In this document: one piece after another, positions 1 through 11,100 of the stretch | Numbering within the stretch: the stretch's first letter is position 1 | Layout: the number at the start of each line of letters is the position of its first letter | NCBI RefSeq assembly: GCF_024679095.1 | Contig: NW_026110538.1 | Location: forward strand, 38,392-102,391 | Length of the DNA: 64,000 nt | DNA from: Eriocheir sinensis | Taxonomy: Eukaryota; Arthropoda; Malacostraca; Decapoda; Varunidae | Reading direction: 5' to 3' | Notes under the pieces: generated by a model | The model's database searches: none | The model's input: only the letters and a program-made list of their open reading frames with translations | What the model was told of the DNA's origin: nothing | Translations under genes and position numbers: made by a program

Positions 1-741
1 TTACTCTGACGAGAAAACGCCTCTTATTTTCATTAAGCTCTGCTCGTTTTAAGTGGCGGAAATAATAGTGACGATTTAATTATATAATTAATGGTTCTTC
101 CGGAGGACATGGACTTTGACGATATAGTAATGGAAACTCTGGCCAACCACTGTTGTTCTGTAGTGCAATGGGTAGCACACGCGACTCAACCGAGAATTCA
201 TGAGTTCCTTCCCGGGCGGAGTGGAAAGGGATGGGCAGTCTCTCTCCACCCGCGCCGCGATCCATTCATCAGTGAGAGGGTGTCAGGTGACAGGCAGCGG
301 CAGCGTCCTGCCTCTCAGGTTTGTTTGTTTTAGGATTGTTACCCCAGGATGGAGGGGAGCACGGGGCTCTACGCCTCACAGGGTGGTGGTGTGCCGCGGC
401 GGACATGCAGCCATAGAGTGACTTTATAAAGGCCTAACCCGCGTCCCCCAGGTAGGAAGTGTAGAGTATGATCTAGAAAAAATGTGAAATACTAAGAAAA
501 GTGTGAGCTATGGATAAAAAGTCATGAATGAAAAAAAAAAAAAAATGAAGCATATGGACAATAGTGTGAAGTATTAAGATAAATGTGTGAAGTAAGAGAA
601 TCAGAGGAAGAGGAGGCCAGGGTAGTGCCCCCCTCAGTTATCTACTACAAATAACATTAAATAAATAAATGAATAATAAATAAATAAATAAATATGCACA
701 CTTGCAGTGGAAAAAACGGAAAATGAGCGAAGAACAAAACA
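1..741. other. Non-coding flank, possible degraded tRNA-derived SINE
   Basis: No protein family is recognisable. Around 165-225 the sequence resembles a worn tRNA-type promoter (an A-box-like GGGTAGCACACGCG, then a B-box-like GAGTTCCTTCCCGG), which suggests a SINE remnant. The B box lacks the usual GGTTCGA core, so this is weak. 520-545 and 655-695 are A-rich or (AAAT)n simple sequence. Confidence 0.3.
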
Positions 742-1080
742 GGGAGTAACCTTTAATATAATAAGATGAAGGCTACAACGAATAAGGGAGTAACCTTTAA
801 TATAATAAGATGAAGGCTATAACGAATAAGGGAGTAACCTTTAATATAATAAGATGAAGGCTATAACGAACAAGGGAGTAACCTTTAATATAATAAGATG
901 AAGTCTATAAAGAACAAGTGAGTAAACTTTAATATAATAACATTAATGCTATAACGAACAAGGGAGTAACCTTTAATATAATAAGATGAAGGCTATAACG
1001 AACAAGGGAGTAACCGCCTCACATAAATATAAGGAAAAGAAGGCTTTAACGAACAAGGGAGTGACCTTAAAAATAATGAC
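742..1080 (+). repeat. 44-bp minisatellite, about 7 units
   Basis: A unit beginning GGGAGTAACCTTTAATATAA recurs every 44 bp (742, 786, 830 and on), with later units diverged or shortened. It abuts the 5' edge of the Ty3/gypsy remnant, where a 5' LTR and gag would be expected; neither is visible. Confidence 0.85.
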
Positions 1081-1145
1081 AAGAAGGCTATAATCAACAT
1101 AACTCAAGAGTAACTTTGGTAGGCAGATCGCACTACTCATGATAA

Positions 1146-1426
1146 TACATATGCAAAAGTGGCAGCACTCCTAGAAACAGGAGCGTGTGTGAGTTTTAAC
1201 GGATGAATTTATTAAAGAATTAGGGCTCGCAGTAAATAACTGTGAAGCGAAACCCGTGAATATTGTCTCTGTGCAAAGATACCATATTGAAAATGACGAT
1301 AAAAGACAAGTTAATATGGAAGGAAAAAGTAGTTTCCAAGACTTATTGATAACACGCGATGTAGATTTGCCAACTCATATTATGTTGAGTACTGATTTGT
1401 CGTGTAGCACGAGATTATTTTGAAAA
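1146..1426 (+). pseudogene. Retropepsin-like protease remnant of gypsy element
   Basis: The frame reads ALLETGACVSF, matching the retroviral-type aspartic protease signature with the catalytic DTG changed to ETG. A frameshift follows, and the next frame carries a plausible protease body ending near LPTHIMLSTDL. The altered catalytic Asp plus the frameshift and stop mean it is inactive. Family assignment rests on the motif and on its position just upstream of reverse transcriptase. Confidence 0.6.
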
Positions 1427-1529
1427 CATTGCAACTAAATGAGGAACAAAAGAACGAAGCTTAAAACTGATAATAGAAGGCGAAACCATACAATTATGCC
1501 AGGAAAAATATGTCTTATATCTAGAGGTG

Positions 1530-2894
1530 AAGGATCTTAACTAAATGTAGATGGGAATGAAGAAAGTCTCACTGAAAATAAGGCCGTACGTTGCCAAGCA
1601 GCGGAACCTTTGCAACTGCATGCATCTGTTGCAGGTTACATAACGCTAGTGACGCAACTACAGGCAAGTGAAGCTTTATTTGAGCCTTGTGTTAGTACTC
1701 CTCAGGCTAGAATCTTGTGCTCAGGGATAGTTAAGTTAACCCCTTCATCTGACAATCAAAGATCTTATGTCACTGTGCCGTATTTGAATATTGAAAGTGA
1801 GTGTAAAGATAGATGATAATACAACGTTAGGATTTGTGAAGCCTGTCACTCATGAGCTATACGCTGATCTGCCACAAGTATCTAGTGTACAGACCGCTGA
1901 CACAGCTAAAACAGACTTGAAGCCCGCAGAGCTTGAAGTAAGGAAGAAAAGCCTCTATCAAATTGTTGACGCTAAATTCCCAAGTGAAGAGAGAGAATTA
2001 GGTTTTAAAGTCCTTAATAGATAAATATATAACAGTGTTTTCCACAAAACAAGAACCATTAACAGTAACGCCCTATTTTTTTAAGCACCATCAAGCAAAA
2101 CACTGATGAAGTAGTGTACAGGCGTTCATATAACATTCCTATCAGTTATCATGACAGAGTAAATAAACAACTTATATCGCTCCAGCAACAGGGTGTGATT
2201 CGCCCTTCGCGATCACCCTATAATGCCCCACTTATCCCAGTGCAAAAAAACATGGAGTACTACGACTTTGTCTGGACTTCCGGGCACTTAATAAAACACT
2301 ACGGGACGACCGGTACCCACTCCCTAATATAATTACCATACTCAATCAATTGGGAGATAGTAATTTTTTTTTTTTTCATGCCTAGACATGAAACAGGGTT
2401 ACCATCAAATCCCCCTAGATGAAATCAGCAGAGAGAAGACGGCATTTTCTTCTCCAGCAGGACATTGGGAATTTACTTCCCTCCCCTTTGGCCTTAAAAC
2501 AGCCCCGTCCTGCTTCAAGAAAATAATAAACACTGTCCTTACAGGACTATTAGGTAACAAGGCTCAGGTATACCTTGATGACATAATTATCCTGGGCGAT
2601 ATATTTTCTAATCACGCAGATAACTTAGAACAAATTCTGGATCGCTTAAAGGAAGCCAAACTGACTCTTAAGATGGAGAAGTGTAACTTTTTTAAGGACA
2701 AAGTAGATTACCTGGGCCATGCCATCAGCTCAGAGGGAATAAGACCTCAATCTGGCAAGCTGGAGGCCATACAAAACGTCCTGGCCCCCCAAACTGTTCA
2801 TGATTTACAGTCATTTCTTGGATTGACTAATTATTATCGCAAATTTATTGCAAATTATTCACAAATTGTTGCTCCTTTTCTAAAGATTTACAAA
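1530..2894 (+). pseudogene. Ty3/gypsy reverse transcriptase (broken)
   Basis: Upstream, 1610-2024 holds broken linker frames. From about 2060 the RT fingers appear (YHDRVNKQLISLQQQGVIRPS), then after a frameshift DFRALNK-type sequence, then a long open stretch 2388-2893 with KQGYHQIPLDE, SLPFGLKTAPSCF, the catalytic YLDD (QVYLDDIIILGD) and SFLGLTNYYRKFI. These are the ordered RT blocks of Ty3/gypsy pol. A poly-T run at about 2360-2371 replaces the residues before the LKQGYHQI block and breaks the frame. The palm motif survives but the gene as a whole cannot be translated. Confidence 0.9.
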
Positions 2895-2896
2895 GG

Positions 2897-2968
2897 GAAG
2901 AAAGGTACACTAAAAAATAAATAAATAAATAAATAAATAAATAAAATAAATAAATAAATAAATAAATA
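2897..2968 (+). repeat. (AAAT)n expansion inside pol
   Basis: A run of AAAT units interrupts the pol frame between the RT thumb and RNase H. It introduces stops, so it post-dates loss of function or caused it. Confidence 0.9.
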
Positions 2969-2969
2969 A

Positions 2970-3396
2970 AACTCCACTCATATGGACGGATGAAACAAAA
3001 ATTGCGTTCTCAACCCTTAAGGATAGAATGCTTGGTACAGTCACTCTACGCATCCTACTACAATTCTGGTGGAGTATTGCAATAAGAGGATAATGATGAT
3101 AAACTAAGACCTGTATCTTTTTTTGTGAGAAATTGTATACGGCAGAACAGCGGAACAGTATAGTTGAACGAGAGGCTTTAACTGTAATTTATGGGTTACA
3201 CGTAAACCGCCCATTAATACTGGGTTACCCTGTTGAGATCCACACGGGTCACAAACCTTTAGTCTGGTTGTTACAGGTAGCTAGTCCCAACGGCAGGATA
3301 GCTAGATGGCAGACTCTCATGAGTGAGTATGTTTTCACAATCAATCATTTGCCTGGCAAGGAAAATATAGTAGCAGATTTTTTTTATCAAGGATGA
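2970..3396 (+). pseudogene. RNase H domain remnant of gypsy pol
   Basis: TPLIWTDETKIAF-type connection sequence is followed by NSIVEREALTVIYGL, LGYPVEIHTGHKPLVWLL and ARWQTLMSEYVFTINHLPG, the ordered blocks of Ty3/gypsy RNase H (usually ERE.LA..., V.TDHKPL..., W...L..., H.PG..N..AD). The DHKPL aspartate is Gly here (TGHKPL). The last block reads NIVADFFYQG and is followed by a stop and frame decay. Confidence 0.8.
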
Positions 3397-3699
3397 AGGC
3401 TCACAGGACACTGAGATTGAATTAGAAGGACACGCGCGATAATGTTTGTGGATGAGGAACAACAAAAACCGTGGAACACGTGGATAATGAGGGGCAAGGT
3501 ATTGCACTAGTGCAGAAAAAGAAACAGGCGCCGAAAAATTAGAAAATAAAATACATGATATGTATGGACCTGAATAGTGAGTGTATTGGCCACACACTTG
3601 ACTGGAGTATTCAGGAGATTAGTGAGCTGCATGATGAGCAGCCAGCATATAAGTATGCTAAAAGAAGGAAGCCCCAAGAATGAAAATTGAGCAAAGACT

Positions 3700-3895
3700 C
3701 AGAGAAAAAAGGCATAATGTGAGATGCCGCCCCTGTTAGAGGTACAGGTGGAAAATGTGTTATATTGTATTGAAGATGGGCATAATCTGAGATGCCGCCC
3801 CTGTTAGAGGTACAGGTGGAAATTATGTTATATTGTGTTGAAGATGGGCATAATGTGAGATGCCGCCCCTGTCAGAGTTACAGGTGGAAATAATT
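3700..3895 (+). repeat. 68-bp tandem triplication between RNase H and integrase
   Basis: Three near-identical units starting GGCATAATGTGAGATGCCGC lie at about 3711, 3779 and 3847. They occupy the pol spacer between RNase H and the integrase zinc domain. Confidence 0.85.
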
Positions 3896-3906
3896 GATGT
3901 GTTTTA

Positions 3907-4500
3907 GTGAGTCCGTACGGAGAAGCCACGCAGGTGGTGATTCTACCCCCCAAGTATTTCCAAGGCGATAACTCTGGCTCATTCGTCGCCACTGCAGGGC
4001 ACGGAGGAACCAAAGTTACGTTATGTCGGTGTAGAAAGTTCGCTTTCTGGCCTGGAATGAAACGGGATGTAGAAAATTATGTAAGGAAGTGTGTCATAGT
4101 AGTCGTTTTAAAAGTGAGTTGGGAACTTGCACCCTGCTCCTTGGCGGCAATATCCAGACGTCACCGCTCCTTTTGGAAGAATACACATGGACCTTGTGGG
4201 TCCCATGGGTGTATCGGACAATGGGGTTCGATACGTAATGCCCATAGTTGATGTTTTTAAAAGGTATTTGATTATAGTACCCTTACGGAGTAAGGAAGCC
4301 CGCGAAATGGCAAGGGCGTTGTACGTGGATGTTGTTTGTGTACACGGTGTTCCTCAGACAGTTGTTACAGGTCAAGGTTCAGAGTTCGTTAATTCCGTGA
4401 TGCAGGAGATAAATTAGAAGCTACCTGTGCGACACGCGAATAACGGCTTACCATACAAATGGGAATGGAATAATAAAGCGCGCAAATTATACTGTTGTTA
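3907..4500 (+). pseudogene. Ty3/gypsy integrase, zinc domain and core (inactive)
   Basis: An N-terminal HHCC-like part (AGHGGTKVTL ... FAFWPGMKRDVENYVRKC) is followed, after a frameshift at about 4120, by the catalytic core: HMDLVGPMGVSDNGVRY (first Asp), then VPQTVVTGQGSEFVN, where the second catalytic Asp (normally TDQGSEF) is Gly. A stop follows at about 4415. The second CxxC of the zinc domain is also spoiled (CVIV). The core cannot be catalytically competent. Confidence 0.85.
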
Positions 4501-4686
4501 ACATTTTGAGGAGAATGTTCTAGGAAATGTGTCCGTTTGGGATATAATGCTACTTATAGACATCTTGGCCTATAATCCTGCGTATTATCGCACCATAAAG
4601 GAGTCCCCATTTTATCGAGAGAGACAGAGAGAGAATTTTTAGAGATCCTCCTGTACCCTACACTATGTTAGAAAAAAATTCAGCAG

Positions 4687-5043
4687 CCCTGGTATGATAT
4701 TTACTCCTATAAAGAGGAAATGGTTGTAATTGCAAGGAAAGTTTATGATATTGAATCCTATAAATAGGAAATGGTTGCAATTGCGAGGAAAGTTTATGAT
4801 ATTGACTCCTATAAATAGGAACTGGTTGCAATTGCGAGGAAAGTTTATGATATTGACTCCTATAAATAGGAACTGGTTGCAATTGCGAGGAAAGTTTATG
4901 ATATTGACTCCTATAAATAGGAACTGGTTGCAATTGCGAGGAAAGTTTATGATATTGACTCCTATAAATAGGAAATGGTTGCAATTGCAAGGAAAGTTTA
5001 TGATATTGACTCCTATGAAAAGGAAATGGCTGCAATTGCAAAG
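4687..5043 (+). repeat. 51-bp coding minisatellite, about 7 units, with repeated amber codon
   Basis: The unit is 51 bp (17 codons). In the integrase C-terminal frame it reads ARKVYDIDSYK, stop, E(L/M)VAI, so the TAG (or its parent Lys/Glu codon) recurs in most units. The last unit (about 5015-5035) has a sense codon instead and continues into the integrase tail. Other frames stay open through the array and give spurious repetitive ORFs on both strands. Confidence 0.9.
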
Positions 5044-5454
5044 AAAGTTTATGATAGATACCAGGTTTACAATAAAAAAAGTAGAGAAGAAATGGAAAAG
5101 TATTACCAAGTTACAAAAATCAAAACTATCAACGTTGGCGACAGAGTGTTCCTCAAACATACACCAAAAAGAAAAGAAAAGAAAAAGTTGCAACCTATTT
5201 TTGATGGACCCTACAGGGTAATAGAGAAGATCAGTGATATAATGGTAAAAATTATAAACCTCAGGACTAGTAAGGTTTCAACGGTCCCCACAGATAGAGT
5301 AAAAGTCCTTCATGAAGATTGCATCGACGTGCAGCAATGTCCAACGATTAGGCGAGCATACCCTTTAAATCCAGAGACAGACACTGATCTATTCTTTGCA
5401 TTGCTCAACCCTGAAATCGCTGAGAAAACTTCTACCGAAAATAATGACTCGTAG
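4975..5454 (+). pseudogene. Gypsy integrase C-terminal region
   Basis: The open frame holds NVGDRVFLKHTPKRKEKKK and FDGPYRVIEKISDIMVKI, the GPY/F module typical of Ty3/gypsy integrase C-termini. It ends at a stop at 5452-5454. Its beginning overlaps the last units of the 51-bp minisatellite. Confidence 0.8.
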
Positions 5455-5989
5455 CGGAGAGGTGACTGCTACTCATGACACATTAAATAATGTTCGTTCT
5501 ACAACAGCAATAAACAGCTGATGCACAGGCCCTACCTTCTCAGGTTACTCCCAAACTTTCAGAGCCACCTCGGCATAGATAAAGCCTTCGCTCTTCGACG
5601 GTACAAGAGTTGCCTAATGTAATGTCAAAACTAATACGATATAGAACAGGAATAATGCATAAGGATGAAGATGCAATAATTGAGCGGAAATATGACGAAA
5701 TAAACCACAGATTGATTTGACTCTTTCAGTGTACGACTCAATGACACAACAGGAGTCCCCAACACGTGCTGGCCAAAGTTTCACACCAACATACTCTCTA
5801 TATAATAGTCCTCACAGACAGAGACTATAGTACCGTTTAGCCTCACAGAAGATATTTTAGCTGCATTATATAAAGCACGAATTTTAACTGCTTCGTTACT
5901 TGAAATGTTATTCAAATGTCACCTGAGTATCCAGCTGAAAAAGCAATAAAATACACACTCTTTAATTTTGAAAACGAATTCAGTTTATT

Positions 5990-7438
5990 GTTGCATCACC
6001 TAAAAAAAGTTTTAGGCTATGTGATGACTACTATTCAAAACAAGCTCATGCTTCTATGAATTATAGAGAAAAGAAAAAAACGGGAAATAATTTTTTTGAG
6101 GATCCTTGTCTAATAACATATTTGGTACCGCGACCCAGGCTCAAGTTGATGCTATTCATGAAAAAATAGAGGACTAGAGTCATTAACTGAGAAAGATTTT
6201 ATATAGTTAAATGTTTATTATGGAAAACTCAACATCATTAAGTAATATGCATGCCATGCAATCTGCCTTTAAGAGGCTATATTCAGCTGTAGATGTATTG
6301 AACCAAGTTGTGCGCCATTTTAGTATAGACTATGGCATTAGGAAGAGAAAAAAATTCCTACAAGAATTGTTATATTTTGACTTAGCATTGAGACACATAA
6401 GACCAGGTATACAAGATTTATATTTGAGTCTGCAGGCTCCCCTGCAAACATACATAACTCCAACCATTATGTGAAACAAACAGTTGTTCAGTACATTAAA
6501 GGAAGCCTAGGATCGGCCTCCAGGTCTTTTGTGCCTTGCAGTTCTTGATTTTTTAGCTCTATATAGGGATGTAATAACTGTCCTCCAGGACAACGGCTTT
6601 GCACGATTCTCGTAATTTCTATTTCACCAAACCTTTGCGAGGAGATCCGATGGACACCTTTGATGTCTTTCGAATCGACTCCCTTCCATTTTCTGTGCAG
6701 AATAGCACTTACTTTCTTATGTATAGTGTTGATTCAAGATGTATTGCCTTCAGTGAGAATAGGAAAATATATTTTATGCTTTCTAGTATAAAACACTGTA
6801 ACAAGAATAACCATATGTTAGTTTGTCCTCCCACAGGCCCCGTCCATGAGGCTAGTAACGCAGCCTCTTGTGAATCGGCTGCTTTCTTGAAACATGAGTC
6901 AGTGATCAACCTCTGCCACACAATAATCTTGAAAACATTTCCCCCTATGTTTATAAAAGGTCCTGGCTACTGGACCTGTTCACTTGCCTCCCCCATCACT
7001 CTGACACTCACATGCCCTACCCATCCTGTAAACAGACATACTGTCAGCCTGACGGATAATGGGATATTGATGCTTCGGCAAGGTTCTCTTCGCAGTGCTG
7101 AGTCCATCCCCCTACAGGAGCTAACAGCTGGCTTGCAGCCCCTAAATTATGTGGTCGAGCCGGATCAGCCCTTTCAACCCGCAATCCATTGATGGATTGT
7201 CTTCGCCATTGTCGTGATCCTGGTTCTTCTGCTGGTGACGTCTGCCGTGGGGTATTCCTATGTCCTACGCTACGCACGACGCCGCCTAATTCCAGACTCG
7301 AACCAACTGCAGACATTGCAAGGCGTATCTTCTCCACCAACACCTGTGAGATCTCAGGGGCGAGATCTTCCGGAAGGGGAAGTAATGTCAGGACCCAGAA
7401 GACGAGGAAACAGAGGAGTGAGATATACAACTGTGTAA
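5990..7438 (+). pseudogene. Env-like membrane protein remnant of gypsy element
   Basis: Downstream of pol in several broken frames lie a Lys/Arg-rich stretch resembling a furin-type site (about 6065-6085), an FGTAT-containing segment like the fusion region of errantivirus/baculovirus F-type envelopes (about 6120), a helical region (6211-6470), a Cys-rich ectodomain frame (6599-7192), and after a frameshift a hydrophobic anchor (FAIVVILVLLLVTSAVGY, about 7200-7260) followed by Arg and a roughly 55-residue tail ending at 7438. The order (cleavage, fusion, Cys-rich, membrane anchor, tail) supports an env-like gene. Several stops and frameshifts make it non-functional. Homology is by architecture and short motifs only. 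Confidence 0.65.
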
Positions 7439-7685
7439 ACATCTGACAGGACAAACACTAACAAAAAGGATGACATATATATAAGTGTAAACATCTCAAG
7501 TACAAAAGAGGGGAAACAACGAGGGTAAAGGAAAACAGATACCCAGAGAGGAAAGGCAGGTATACAACTGTGTAGACATCTGACAGGACAAACACTAACA
7601 AGAAGGGTGACATATATAACAGTGTAAACATCTCAAGTACAAAAGAGGGGAAACAACGAGGGTAAGGGAAAACAGATACCCAGAC
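7424..7685 (+). repeat. Tandem duplication, period about 137 bp
   Basis: Two copies begin TACAACTGTGTA[A/G]ACATCTGAC (7425 and 7562). Each contains AAAGAGGGGAAACAACGAGG, a purine-rich stretch that could be the polypurine tract of the gypsy element. The first copy starts at the env stop. Confidence 0.85.
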
Positions 7686-7689
7686 TCAG

Positions 7690-8570
7690 ATACATAAAAC
7701 AGATACCCAGTGGGCGTGGTCAGAAAGTGTGAACAACCATTGAAAAAGACTCTGACCCGTGACGTCAGTCGTGGCGACATGTTATGAGCCAATAATTTAA
7801 CAGAAAATCACTGAGGAGTGTCTTAAGACTGACTCACGAATAGCAGGAGAAGTAAAACAATACAACATAATGAGCGAGCAGATGGGTGTGACAGGAAGTA
7901 TTGGCCACTGGTTATGTAGAAAATTAAGGGCGTGTCAAGGATGTAAGTCCGCCTAAAGCAAAGAAAAATGTGGCCTAGAAATCAGTAGTATGAGTAGACC
8001 GAGCTTGGTTCTCGCCTCAAGCAGACCTGCTACTCACTCAGCCGAGAATGGCTGTTGTGATCTTAATCGTGAGTAGAAATTCGAGAATCTAAGGGAAACC
8101 GACTGTATTGTCCTGGAGATTATAATGTAGGAGATGTGAAGTAGGATTGTGAGTGGGACAGGACTGTGATTATTTGTTTGCGATGTAAAGCAAAGGTAAA
8201 ACCACTGGGTGTGGTAAAATTGGGTGTTTCCATGACTTGTAGTAGATTATACTATAGGAATGTGTTATTAGGATTTTGTGAAGAGAGTACATAATGATTG
8301 TGATGTAAGCAGAGAGATACAAACCACTGCTTGTGGAACGACGAGTGTTATTATTATTGGCAACAACTGAGCACATATTGTAGTATTATGTTTAAGACAT
8401 GTCGTTTGTCATATGTTGCATCCATTGCTGAATATGCCAGTGTTATGATCGTCTGAGCATAGAATATTGCGTAAGGCAATTACTTTCATTTAATTTTAAA
8501 TAAATGTATATTTACTTTTTCCCTTGTTTATCCCCGAACACCAGTCTCCAATAACAACTTAAGCCGGATC
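7690..8570 (+). other. Candidate 3' untranslated/LTR region of gypsy element
   Basis: No ORF is credible. The position after the env tail and the purine-rich repeats, an AATAAA near 8500, and a TAACAACT sequence at 8556-8563 resembling errantivirus LTR 3' ends suggest LTR sequence. No second copy exists in the window, so limits are unknown. Confidence 0.35.
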
Positions 8571-9430
8571 ACGCTACCAGGGATACGAGACGGTGAGATC
8601 ATTTATGGAGTAATTAATGAGTGATAAAAGAGTTGATTTAATACAAGAAAAAAAGGGTCTAAAATAGTGATCCTTCACCTCAAGCCACACCCATCATCCA
8701 TACAAAGTAAGTACTGAAGTAATCCAATTGAATATTAGATTGATATTTTTAAAGTTATGTGTGCAAGTTGGTTGCAAGAAATTTGTAAAGATTGCGTCCG
8801 GATGAATATATCTTAATAATGCAGATTGTATTGCTAAGAAGCAGTTTCATCAATATAATTGTAATGTAATTTGGAAATATGTAAAAATAAGAATTGAAAT
8901 CTAATACGTATACTTCAATTCCAGTGACACCCCAGAAGTGACAATCTCCAGTGACACCTCAGAAGTGAAAGTCTCCAGTGACCATTCACTTCAAACCCCA
9001 CCCACCATCTGTATAGAGTAAGTAACAAATGTATCCATTACAAACAGTTTGGCACCCCCTCTCAGTATATGCAATCCCTCACCTACCAACTCCATCTGGA
9101 GTAGGTAGGAAGACACCTACCGAACAGGCGCAAGTCACTCACGGTGAGGTATATATGGGAAGTGAGGAGAGTGCTGAAGCCCTCCAAAGACCCTTCCCAT
9201 TACCCCACTAACCGTTTCCCTATTGTCTCATCAACACCAGAGAGTAGTTCAGCATGCTCTCTAAAGACAGATCCTCTCTCTATCCACACTACATTCACAC
9301 AACATACACACCTTTTCCAAAAAATTCAAAATTCAAAATGGCGTTAAACAACAGTGCCTCAGAGTCCCCGCCTGGGGGTACCACAAATTCCCCCAGGGAG
9401 GACTCCTCTTCTGGCTGCCGACCTGAGAGA
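8571..9430. other. Unassigned AT-rich spacer with short repeats
   Basis: Two diverged copies of a CACCCA(T)CATC...AGTAAGTA segment (8685-8715 and 8995-9025) and a triplicated 27-bp CAGTGACACC(C/T)CAGAAGTGA unit (8930-8990) are visible. No gene is recognised. Confidence 0.5.
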
Positions 9431-9439
9431 GGTCTTGAT

Positions 9440-9745
9440 AACTCCTCGAACCTTTTTCTTCTGAATTTCTGCTACATTTGCAGTCTTCGTTCTAATTTTC
9501 ATTCTGTAGAACACTACCTCACCTTCTCTTCCTCACCGAAACGCAGGTTTCTGAGGCTACTGACAGCAATCTCTGCTCTGTTCCCTCCTACTATCTATAT
9601 CCTAAATTTCAATCCAAAGCTGGATGTTGCGCCTACGTGCGCAACGACATCACTTGTTCTTTTCCCACATGCTCTCACACTTCACCCTTTTATAACTCCA
9701 TCCAATGCATATGTTGCCTGTCTGCTATTAACATGTCTCCTATCT
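9440..9745 (+). pseudogene. Non-LTR retrotransposon endonuclease fragment
   Basis: One frame reads NFCYICSLRSNFHSVEHYL. After a one-base shift the next reads LLFLTETQVSEATDSN, then PSYYLYPKFQSKAGCCAYV and RNDIT. This is the N-terminal half of an apurinic-type endonuclease of a Jockey-like non-LTR element; the E in TETQ aligns with the catalytic Glu. Frameshifts and loss of downstream blocks make it a relic. The long plus-strand ORF across 9254-9868 is a composite of the wrong frames. Confidence 0.65.
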
Positions 9746-10082
9746 TCCATGCTTACATTATACTTTACCCAAATACTTGAAATCAGTTATTTCTTCCATC
9801 CTCTCTTCCCAAGCCATTTATCACAATTTGTCAATTCTCTCAGCTTTAGCACTGCATGTCTTTGTTAACTGAAGCATTCACAAACTCAAGGTGATAGTGA
9901 TTGCTGCATAGCTACTTTAATGTATAATTCAGAAGCCACAGAAGCATTGTAAAAATGCACATTTTAAGATCTTTCTTGTGATACATCAATGAATAAATAA
10001 AGCTTGCATGGAGAAGAACATACTGTACCTATGAGTAACGAAATTATATATAACTAAATACATATGATTTTCATTTTTTTAG

Positions 10083-10882
10083 GGATCCAGAGGACAGCCC
10101 TGCTGGACCTACACCTCTGGCAGATGATGAAGAATACCAGCGTTCCTTTTCAGATTTCCGTGCACCTGCTCATCAGTATCCAAAGGTTGCTGCGAGTGAA
10201 GTTTCTTTGCCAGGGACTTGGTTAACAGACATGCATATTGATCATGCCCAACATTTATTAGGAAATAATTTTCAATCGTTATCAGGGCTCCAGTGTACTT
10301 TAGTTTTTGCGAGTCAAACGTGTAAGCATGTCCAAAGTGCCACAACAAAATTTATACAAATATTACTTGTAAATAATAATCACTGGGTAACAGTTAGTAA
10401 TACTGACTGCAGTCCTAACACCATTAAACTCTTTGACAGTTTGTCGGTCAGTGGGATGAAGAGCAATGCTAAATTTAATTTTCAGTTAGCCTCCTTATTA
10501 AACAGTAGCAGTCAAAACATCAGAGTAATATGTCCAAGTGTCAAGCAGCAATTTGGTGCTTCTGATTGTGGCTTGTTTGCTATTGCTTTTGCAACATGTC
10601 TTGCTTTTGGAATGGCTCCTGATCAGCAAAATTTTATTCAGGATCAGATGAGAAGTCACCTGGCAAAGTGCTTCAAAGCAGGGACTATGTCACCTTTTCC
10701 TGTTCTTTTACCAAATTTAAGGCATACCAAGCCTTCCACATTTTATGATTTTTCAATTTGCAGTAAATGTAGGAAACCAAATTCTGTTATTAGCTCATTC
10801 TTACAATTTTCATTCTGAATGTGTCACTTTTACAGATATAAGGATGGTTATTTGTTCAAATTGCAGTGGGGATTTTATTTGA
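10083..10882 (+). pseudogene. Ulp1-like (C48) cysteine protease terminal exon, frameshifted
   Basis: A T-rich tract and AG acceptor (10081-10082) precede an open exon. It contains TWLTDMHIDHAQ (Ulp1-like substrate block), NNHWVTVSN (catalytic His), IKLFDSL (catalytic Asp), then KQQFGASDCGLFAIAFA with the oxyanion Gln and catalytic Cys of DCG. All four active-site residues are present, consistent with a SUMO/ubiquitin-like isopeptidase fold. The C-terminus has CSKCRKP; the frame then stops at 10818, but the next frame continues HSECVTF ... ICSNCSGDFI to a stop at 10880-10882. This suggests a C-terminal zinc-binding module broken by one indel. Upstream exons are not found. Such proteases occur both as host genes and as cargo of DNA transposons. 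Confidence 0.75.
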
Positions 10883-11100
10883 TAACTGTCATCAATATTA
10901 GATGGTAAGAACAGGAAAAGGTAATGTTACTGCCGCCCGTGAAAGGGGCAAAAGTGGGGATAGTAATGCAGTTGGGGGACAGCAGTATTGGGTGGTAGTC
11001 TGGGTTGGCTACTTTTGTGTTTACAGCCTGGAAGTGTCAAGCCTGCATTTTTGTCGAGTGTGTGTGTGTGAGATGATGAATCAAATACACGTGCAGAGCC

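Larger units (their letters stand above)
1130..8565 (+). mobile_element. Degraded Ty3/gypsy element with env-like gene
   Basis: Protease, reverse transcriptase, RNase H, integrase and a membrane-anchored env-like frame occur in that order on the plus strand, which is the arrangement of Ty3/gypsy elements of errantivirus type. Gag and the 5' LTR are not found. Every domain is interrupted by stops, frameshifts or tandem-repeat expansions, so the copy is dead. Insertions of (AAAT)n, a 68-bp triplication and a 51-bp coding minisatellite inflate it. The 3' boundary is uncertain: an AATAAA at about 8500 and an errantivirus-like TAACAACT end near 8563 suggest 3' LTR sequence, but without a 5' LTR this cannot be confirmed. 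Confidence 0.8.

Noticed and set aside
742..1080. CRISPR-like array
   Set aside because: Contiguous 44-bp units without unique spacers, in a eukaryotic context; simple minisatellite.
4658..5221. Repetitive ORFs on both strands
   Set aside because: Open only because the 51-bp unit is a multiple of three; the biologically consistent frame is the integrase C-terminus.
9254..9868. 204-codon plus ORF as a host gene
   Set aside because: It mixes frames of a non-LTR endonuclease fragment; the motif-bearing frame changes within it.
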